Positions 7,099 through 11,243 of a stretch of DNA of 11,243 nucleotides are shown here, in pieces. How positions within the stretch are numbered: position 1 is the first letter of the stretch; each line of letters opens with the position of its first letter. This DNA comes from an uncultured Eubacteriales bacterium. Its GTDB lineage: Bacteria > Bacillota > Clostridia > Christensenellales > CAG-138. Made by a program: the position numbers and the translations under genes. The stretch covers positions 1 to 11,243 of the forward strand of contig UQRU01000060.1 of NCBI GenBank assembly GCA_900543475.1, written 5' to 3'. Below the pieces are notes generated by a model. That model was not told where the DNA came from. It ran no database searches and saw only the letters and a list, made by a program, of their open reading frames with translations.

Positions 7099-7518
7099 AT
7101 GCGGCTAAGTGCAAGGAATCAACTACGAGGCAAGATCGTTTCCGTACAGCAGGGCATTGTGAACGCCCTTGTCACCCTGGACGCCAACGGGGTTCTGGTG
7201 AGCGCCAACATCACCAAGGCTTCTGCCCAGGAGCTGGGCCTGGAGCCCGGCAAGGACGCCATTGCGGTCATCAAATCCACCGAGGTGATGATCGGCCTGG
7301 AAAAGGTGCGGCTGAGCGTACGCAACCAATTCGCTGGCAAGATCACCTCCATCGAGCTGGGGGCGGTGAATTCCATCGTCCGGGTGGCCATTGAAGGCGG
7401 CAACACCATCACCTCCGTCATCTCCATCGCTTCCGTGAAGGAGCTGGGCCTGAAGGAAGGCCAGGACGTATATGTGGTCATCAAGGCTACTTCCGTGATG
7501 GTGGGCGTAGAGGACTAA
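7099..7518 (+). CDS. Tandem-Mop (TOBE) molybdenum-binding protein, molbindin-like
   Basis: A 139-aa protein made of two consecutive Mop domains, about residues 1-68 and 70-139. Each starts with the molbindin signature: SARNQLRGKI (4-13) and SVRNQFAGKI (73-82). Each ends with a matching strand (KSTEVMIG and KATSVMVG). The repeats are clearly homologous and arose by duplication. Proteins of this type (ModG/Mop) bind molybdate or tungstate oxyanions, or in some relatives the pterin cofactor, and act as intracellular stores or buffers. It lacks the helix-turn-helix domain of ModE and the ATPase domain of ModC. ATG 7099 is chosen because AAAGGAGG sits 7 bases upstream and the promoter covers the earlier ATG. 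Position beside the molybdenum hydroxylase suggests it buffers metal for that enzyme. Confidence 0.92.
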   Translation: MRLSARNQLRGKIVSVQQGIVNALVTLDANGVLVSANITKASAQELGLEPGKDAIAVIKSTEVMIGLEKVRLSVRNQFAGKITSIELGAVNSIVRVAIEGGNTITSVISIASVKELGLKEGQDVYVVIKATSVMVGVED

Positions 7519-7553
7519 GGTCCCTATCGCATCCCGTTTCTTCGGGGGTAAGG

Positions 7554-7589
7554 ACAGGGCCGGCAGGGATCGTTTCCTGCCGGCCCTGT
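7554..7589 (+). terminator. Hairpin after the tandem-Mop gene
   Basis: A perfect 14-bp stem (7554-7567 with 7576-7589) has an 8-base loop. It has no T tract after it, so it is more likely a transcript-stabilising or pausing hairpin than a complete terminator. The next hairpin downstream supplies the T run. Confidence 0.55.
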
Positions 7590-7610
7590 TGGTTAGGGGC
7601 TACGCCTTGA

Positions 7611-7643
7611 AATAAAAAAGTGGCATTGCGCCACTTTTTTATT
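7611..7643. terminator. Bidirectional terminator between convergent genes
   Basis: A perfect 14-bp stem (7611-7624 with 7630-7643) has a 5-base loop. The core is GTGGC/GCCAC flanked by six A and six T, so it can terminate from both sides. It separates the plus-strand Mop gene from the minus-strand nitroreductase gene, whose stop is at 7660. Confidence 0.85.
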
Positions 7644-7659
7644 GGGTTGGCCATATGGA

Positions 7660-8184
7660 TTATTTAATGTAGTATACATAATGATCCTTGCGGGGGCTGG
7701 GCGCAGGCAGGGGCTGCGCCGCATAGCCCAGCACGCAATGGCCGATGCCCTCATAATCCCCTTCGATGCCAAGCTCCCGGAGGATGGCTTTGCCCTCTTC
7801 GCTCTCGAACTCCTCCTTGGCCCGGTGGATCCAGCAGCTGCCCAGGCCCTGGTCATAGGCGGCCAGCATCAGGTTGCCCATTACCAGGCTGCCATCGTAC
7901 AGATAGGTGGATTTGGATTTATCCGCCAGCACCACCAGTACCACAGGGGCGCCATAAAAGGGATCGTCGCCTTCTTTGCCCATTACTTTGGCGTTCATGG
8001 CGGAAAGCTTATCCCGCATTTCCTTATTGGTGACCGCAATGATAATGGGCGACTGCCTGCCGCTGCCCGTAGGCGCATAGGTACCTGCCTCCAGAATCTT
8101 ATCGATGGCCTCCTGGGGTACCATATCCGGCTTATAGGCCCGAACGCTGCGACGTTTTAACAAACCTTCCATCAAACCACTCAT
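7660..8184 (-). CDS. Nitroreductase family FMN protein
   Basis: A 174-aa member of the nitroreductase superfamily, FMN-dependent oxidoreductases that use NAD(P)H to reduce nitro groups, quinones or other small compounds. The start LLKRRSVRAYKPD with RRSVR at 11-15 is the usual FMN phosphate-binding segment. GTYAPTGSGRQSP (34-46) is the second flavin-contact motif, and GHCVLGYAA near the C terminus is the family's closing region. Length is at the small end of the family. The ATG has AAGGAGGC (complement of 8193-8200) 8 bases upstream. It stands alone, divergent from the GH13 gene and convergent with the Mop gene. The physiological substrate cannot be deduced, and a link to the molybdenum operon is not evident. 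Confidence 0.9.
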   Translation of the reverse strand: MSGLMEGLLKRRSVRAYKPDMVPQEAIDKILEAGTYAPTGSGRQSPIIIAVTNKEMRDKLSAMNAKVMGKEGDDPFYGAPVVLVVLADKSKSTYLYDGSLVMGNLMLAAYDQGLGSCWIHRAKEEFESEEGKAILRELGIEGDYEGIGHCVLGYAAQPLPAPSPRKDHYVYYIK

Positions 8185-8202
8185 TGAATATTGCCTCCTT
8201 AT

Positions 8203-8216
8203 TTTGATATGTCAAA
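8203..8216. promoter_or_regulatory. Candidate operator in the nitroreductase leader
   Basis: An inverted repeat TTTGA-N4-TCAAA lies between the predicted start of the nitroreductase transcript and its ribosome binding site. A repressor bound here would block transcription. The arms are only 5 bp and AT-rich, so chance is possible. Confidence 0.3.
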
Positions 8217-8242
8217 TTTCATGCTTGCTATTCATTGTTTTA

Positions 8243-8251
8243 ATTATACCA
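8243..8251 (-). promoter_or_regulatory. Extended -10 promoter of the nitroreductase gene
   Basis: On the minus strand a consensus TATAAT (complement of 8243-8248) is preceded by TGG, an extended -10 motif. No good -35 is seen at 17 bases, which is common for extended -10 promoters. The transcript would start near 8236. Confidence 0.55.
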
Positions 8252-8317
8252 TATTTTCCCCTTTTCGTCCTGTGGTTTCCCTTTGGGGTGGGGAGAAAGT
8301 TTGTATGAATTTGCAAG

Positions 8318-8331
8318 ATTTCCCGGGAAAT
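8318..8331. promoter_or_regulatory. Candidate operator upstream of the GH13 gene
   Basis: ATTTCCCGGGAAAT is a perfect 14-base palindrome ending exactly where the -35 hexamer of the GH13 promoter begins. Such placement suits a regulator of carbohydrate genes. The motif does not match a regulator I can name. Confidence 0.45.
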
Positions 8332-8360
8332 TTGGGAGTTGCGGCCATTCATGGTATAAT
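8332..8360 (+). promoter_or_regulatory. Promoter of the GH13 gene
   Basis: TTGGGA (8332-8337), a 17-base spacer, then a perfect TATAAT (8355-8360) preceded by TGG as an extended -10. The transcript would start near 8367, leaving a leader of about 66 bases. Confidence 0.6.
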
Positions 8361-8432
8361 GGGAAAAGCAGGCCCCGGCGCCTTCCAAATGGATGCCGGT
8401 AAACCTTTGGCTTGCCGTAGGAGGCTTATACC

Positions 8433-9749
8433 ATGTGGTACGAGGAAAGCGTATTTTATCAAATCTACCCCCTAGGATTATGCGGCGCGCCCCGGGAAAA
8501 CGATGGGATTGCCGTCCCCCGGCTGCTTCGCTTGCTAGGCTGGGTAGACCATATTCAAACATTGGGAGCCAACGCGGTATATCTTTGCCCGGTGTTTGAA
8601 AGCGACGCCCATGGCTACGATACCCGGGACTATCGCCGGGTGGATGTCCGCTTGGGAAGCAACGAGGATCTGGCCCAGGTATGCCGGGCCTTCCACGATA
8701 AGGGGATCCGGGTGGTGCTGGACGGGGTGTTCAACCATGTTGGCCGGGGATTCTGGGCCTTCCAGGATGTATTGGCCAAAAAATGGGACAGCCCCTATAA
8801 GGATTGGTTTTATGTGGACTTTGGGGGGAACAGCCCTTACAATGACGGCTTCTGGTATAAAGGCTGGGAGGGCCATTATGAATTGGTGGCCCTGAACCTG
8901 CAAAACCCGGCGGTGGTGCAATACCTGCTGGAGACGGTGGGGCTGTGGATGGATTGGTTCCACATCGACGGGCTGCGGCTGGATGTGGCCTATACCCTGG
9001 ATCCCAATTTCCTGCGGCAGCTTCGGGGCTATTGCCAGCAACGGGACCCGGACTTTTTCCTGCTAGGGGAAATGCTCCATGGGGACTACAACCGGCTGGT
9101 CAACCCGGAGATGCTCCACAGCTGCACCAACTATGAGTGCTATAAGGGACTATATTCCAGCTTCAACAGCATGAACCTCTTTGAGATCGCCCACAGCATT
9201 GCCCGGCAGTTTGGCCCGGAAAATTGGACCTTATACAAGGGAAAGCACCTGCTTTGCTTTGCGGATAACCACGATGTGGAGCGGGTGGCCAGCATTTTGC
9301 AATGTCCCCAGCATCTTCCCCTGCTTTATGGCTTGCTTTTCGCTATGCCAGGTATCCCCTGCATCTACTATGGCAGCGAATGGGGCATCCAGGGACGGAA
9401 ACGGGATGGCGACTGGGCCTTGCGGCCTGCCTTGGAAGGGCCCGTGGAAAACGACCTTTCCGCCTTCCTTCGCAAGCTGGCCCATATCCATACCAGCACC
9501 CCCGCCCTATGCCACGGAGACTATGGCATGAAACTGCTTACCAACCGGCAGTACATCTTCCAGCGCGCCTATAAAGGCCAGCGGGTCCTGGTGGCCATCA
9601 ATGCGGACAGCGTCCCCTTTACCGCCCATTTTGACGCCGGCGCCGGCCAGGCTGTGGATCGATTGACCGGCCTGCCTCACGACTTTGGCGGCGGTAGCTT
9701 GCTGCCTCCCTATAGCGTTGCCTATTGGGAGTTGGAAGCACAGGCGTAA
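8433..9749 (+). CDS. GH13 alpha-amylase-family glycosidase
   Basis: A 438-aa glycoside hydrolase family 13 enzyme acting on alpha-glucans or maltodextrins. It begins directly with the barrel (ESVFYQIYPLG) and has region I DGVFNHVG, region II GLRLDVA with nucleophile Asp184, region III LLGEMLHGD with acid/base Glu213, and region IV FADNHDVER with Asp281. The complete catalytic triad suggests activity. A short beta-sandwich C-terminal domain follows. There is no N-terminal CBM34-type domain as in typical cyclomaltodextrinases or neopullulanases, and no signal peptide, so it is a compact cytoplasmic enzyme that probably trims imported oligosaccharides. ATG 8433 has AGGAGG (8419-8424) 8 bases upstream. 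The gene is monocistronic. Whether it prefers maltodextrin, cyclodextrin, sucrose or trehalose cannot be told from the motifs. Confidence 0.9.
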   Translation: MWYEESVFYQIYPLGLCGAPRENDGIAVPRLLRLLGWVDHIQTLGANAVYLCPVFESDAHGYDTRDYRRVDVRLGSNEDLAQVCRAFHDKGIRVVLDGVFNHVGRGFWAFQDVLAKKWDSPYKDWFYVDFGGNSPYNDGFWYKGWEGHYELVALNLQNPAVVQYLLETVGLWMDWFHIDGLRLDVAYTLDPNFLRQLRGYCQQRDPDFFLLGEMLHGDYNRLVNPEMLHSCTNYECYKGLYSSFNSMNLFEIAHSIARQFGPENWTLYKGKHLLCFADNHDVERVASILQCPQHLPLLYGLLFAMPGIPCIYYGSEWGIQGRKRDGDWALRPALEGPVENDLSAFLRKLAHIHTSTPALCHGDYGMKLLTNRQYIFQRAYKGQRVLVAINADSVPFTAHFDAGAGQAVDRLTGLPHDFGGGSLLPPYSVAYWELEAQA

Positions 9750-9752
9750 ACC

Positions 9753-9778
9753 CAGCGCTCCGTTTGAACGGAGCGCTT
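9753..9778 (+). repeat. Left copy of the 26-bp direct repeat (palindromic)
   Basis: This copy begins 4 bases after the GH13 stop and is identical to 9978-10003. It contains a perfect hairpin of 11-bp arms with a 2-base loop (9754-9777), arms AGCGCTCCGTT/AACGGAGCGCT. It is not followed by a T tract, because the element at 9779 interrupts what would have been the terminator. Confidence 0.85.
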
Positions 9779-9977
9779 CAGCCTGTCGAAAAACCCCCGG
9801 GGGTTCGGGGGCCGCAGCCCCCGGAGGCTTTGATCGGATTTGGCGACATGCGCGTCAAATCCGCAAAAAGCCTTGCGTAGCAAGGGTTTCCTTGCATAGC
9901 TCCCTGGCCGCGCCGTAGGCGCAAGGGAGCTATGAACACCTCGAAAAAGTGGCGCAAGCCACTTTTTCGACAGCCTG
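9779..9977. mobile_element. MITE-like non-coding element, 199 bp
   Basis: The ends carry 15-base inverted repeats, CAGCCTGTCGAAAAA at 9779-9793 and its complement with one mismatch at 9963-9977. Identical 26-bp direct repeats abut both ends exactly. Inside there is no convincing gene but a chain of hairpins: CCCCCGGGGG at 9794-9803; 7-bp stem 9806-9823; CGGATTTG/CAAATCCG 9835-9863; CCTTGC/GCAAGG 9871-9885; an 11-bp stem 9895-9934 with an inner GCGCC/GGCGC hairpin; and a 13-bp stem 9941-9970 overlapping the right end. This is the layout of a miniature inverted-repeat element moved by a transposase encoded elsewhere. The long duplication is unusual; from memory, IS1202-type elements make duplications of this size. 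No transposase is in the window. Confidence 0.7.
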
Positions 9978-10003
9978 CAGCGCTCCGTTTGAACGGAGCG
10001 CTT
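9978..10003 (+). repeat. Right copy of the 26-bp direct repeat
   Basis: Identical to 9753-9778 and starting at the base after the right inverted repeat of the 199-bp element. Read as a target-site duplication, removal of the element plus one copy restores an intact hairpin and T tract directly behind the GH13 gene. Confidence 0.85.
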
Positions 10004-10006
10004 TTT
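9979..10006 (+). terminator. Terminator of the GH13 gene, now displaced
   Basis: The 11-bp palindromic hairpin (9979-10002) is followed by a run of T (10002-10006), forming a complete intrinsic terminator. It now lies 230 bases after the GH13 stop because of the inserted element, and insulates the DegV-family gene promoter. Confidence 0.8.
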
Positions 10007-10021
10007 CCAGGGCGCTACAGC

Positions 10022-10050
10022 TTGCATATCATGGGCCTTTCCAGTATAAT
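10022..10050 (+). promoter_or_regulatory. Promoter of the DegV-family gene
   Basis: A perfect TATAAT (10045-10050) has a weak TTGCAT (10022-10027) 17 bases upstream. The expected start is near 10057, with a leader of about 90 bases that includes a weak GACG/CGTC hairpin (10091-10103). Nothing else is visible between 10051 and the ribosome binding site. Confidence 0.5.
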
Positions 10051-10147
10051 GTATGGAAGTGTGGCTATGCGGCACAGATCTCCCTTTTTTGACGATTAAC
10101 GTCTCTGGATCGTACCGCATTGCACAAATTTAACAAAAGGAGTATTT

Positions 10148-11032
10148 ATGTCTTACCAGATCGTAACAGACGCCACGTCTGACCTGACGCCTGACCTGTT
10201 AGCCGGCCTACCGCCTCTAGCCGTGGTACCGATGCCGGTGAACATCGATGGCGAGCCCCATTCCTTTGGACCCGGGGGCGATCTTGCGGCGGATTCCTTT
10301 TACGGCATCTTGCGCAATGGCAGTTTTGGCTCTACCTCTATGATCAATCCCGTCACCTATATGGAGGTATTTGAGCCCATTTTGCAGCGTGGGGAAGATT
10401 TGGTCTATTTTTGCTTCTCCTCCGGCCTTTCTGGCACCTACCAAGGTGCATTGTTATGCATGGAAGAGCTGCGGGAAAAATATCCCCAGCGAAAGCTGTG
10501 TTATGTGGACACCTTATCCGCTTCCATTGGGGAGGGCCAGCTGATCCTTGGCGCCCTGCGGCAACAACAGGCGGGCCTATCCCTGGATGCCTTGGTACAA
10601 TGGGCCGAAGCCCATCGGTTGGGGGTTTGCCACCTATTTATGGTGGATACCTTTGAGCACCTGCGCCGGGGCGGTCGGGTTTCCGCAGCCGTGGCCGTGG
10701 CAGGCACAGCCCTACAGATCAAGCCCATGCTCTTTGTGGATGACAAGGGCCTTTTAGAAGTCAGCGAAAAACCCCGGGGCCGGAAGCGGGCTACCCAACG
10801 GCTGCTGGATCAGTTTGCCAGCCTCTACGATCCCCAGGTAGACGGTACGGTATTTGTGGGCCATGGGGATTGCCCGGACGAAGCCCAGGCACTTAAGGCG
10901 GCTGTATTGGCCCTTCATCCCAAAGCCACGGTGCACATTGCCTCCGTTGGCCCTGTGATCGGGTCCCATACTGGGCCCGGCATCCTGGCCCTCACCTTTT
11001 TCGGCAAGACCCGAGATCCTCGCAACGTGTAA
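10148..11032 (+). CDS. DegV family fatty-acid-binding protein
   Basis: A 294-aa DegV-family protein. In Firmicutes, family members bind a fatty acid in the cleft between two domains; FakB members present it to the kinase FakA for phosphorylation and use in phospholipid synthesis. The start YQIVTDATSDL (3-13) is the typical first strand and loop. SSGLSGTYQ (91-99) is the lipid carboxylate-binding motif, and LRRGGRVS (172-179) followed by an IKP motif (near 195) is the second conserved block. Length is normal (about 280-295 aa). ATG 10148 has AAAGGAG about 6 bases upstream. It is monocistronic here with no FakA gene in the window, so the lipid and the kinase partner are not determined. Several paralogs per genome are usual in Clostridia. 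Confidence 0.93.
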   Translation: MSYQIVTDATSDLTPDLLAGLPPLAVVPMPVNIDGEPHSFGPGGDLAADSFYGILRNGSFGSTSMINPVTYMEVFEPILQRGEDLVYFCFSSGLSGTYQGALLCMEELREKYPQRKLCYVDTLSASIGEGQLILGALRQQQAGLSLDALVQWAEAHRLGVCHLFMVDTFEHLRRGGRVSAAVAVAGTALQIKPMLFVDDKGLLEVSEKPRGRKRATQRLLDQFASLYDPQVDGTVFVGHGDCPDEAQALKAAVLALHPKATVHIASVGPVIGSHTGPGILALTFFGKTRDPRNV

Positions 11033-11074
11033 TTCTTTTTTCTGATCCGCTATCATTCCTATGTTTTATACCTT

Positions 11075-11099
11075 GGGAGGCGCCTTGCCTCCCTTTTTT
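11075..11099 (+). terminator. Terminator of the DegV-family gene
   Basis: A perfect 7-bp stem GGGAGGC/GCCTCCC (11075-11081 with 11087-11093) has a 5-base loop and is followed by six T. It lies 42 bases after the stop. Confidence 0.9.
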
Positions 11100-11139
11100 G
11101 TGGGCGCAGGACAATTCTCCCCGGTCTCCGGGGCCGGGC

Positions 11140-11243
<104 letters not shown>

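Noticed and set aside
7554..7589. Transposon end or attachment site
   Set aside because: The strong inverted repeat lies directly after a gene with no matching partner elsewhere in the window; a transcript-end hairpin is simpler.
9722..10120. Minus-strand frame of 132 codons across the inverted-repeat element
   Set aside because: It runs through hairpins and direct repeats, has no ribosome binding site and shows no protein-like composition.

Overview
The window looks like one end of a contig from a Gram-positive, moderately high-GC member of the Bacillota. A gut-type Clostridia (Oscillospiraceae-like) is my best guess. The reasons are strong AGGAGG-type ribosome binding sites before nearly every gene, a TTG start, a DegV-family gene, GC-rich coding sequence with AT-rich promoters, and many short intrinsic terminators. 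No rRNA, tRNA, CRISPR array or transposase gene is visible.

Left part (1-7518): a molybdenum-enzyme catabolic region. A CodA-like (cytosine deaminase family) amidohydrolase is on the minus strand (194-1429). It diverges from a four-gene plus-strand operon: xanthine dehydrogenase-family molybdopterin subunit (1767-4091, TTG start), FAD subunit (4096-4965), [2Fe-2S] subunit (4962-5444) and a sodium:solute symporter family permease (5481-6857). A strong terminator closes the operon. A separately promoted tandem-Mop molybdate/molybdopterin-binding protein follows (7099-7518). The simplest reading is uptake of an N-heterocycle (purine, pyrimidine, pterin or similar), hydroxylation by the molybdenum enzyme and removal of an exocyclic amino group by the deaminase. 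However, the active-site residues that define xanthine binding and cytosine binding are both replaced, so the real substrate is open. This is the most interesting part of the window.

Middle part (7519-9749): a bidirectional terminator, a small nitroreductase on the minus strand, and a divergent compact cytoplasmic GH13 alpha-amylase-family enzyme. The intergenic region between them holds two extended -10 promoters and two candidate operators.

Right part (9750-11243): a 199-bp non-coding element with 15-bp terminal inverted repeats. It is bounded exactly by a 26-bp direct repeat and appears to have inserted into the terminator of the GH13 gene. A DegV-family gene with its own promoter and terminator follows. 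The last ~100 bases are homopolymer G then C, almost certainly a sequencing or assembly artefact at a contig end. The first ~115 bases are also extremely GC-rich and hairpin-prone.
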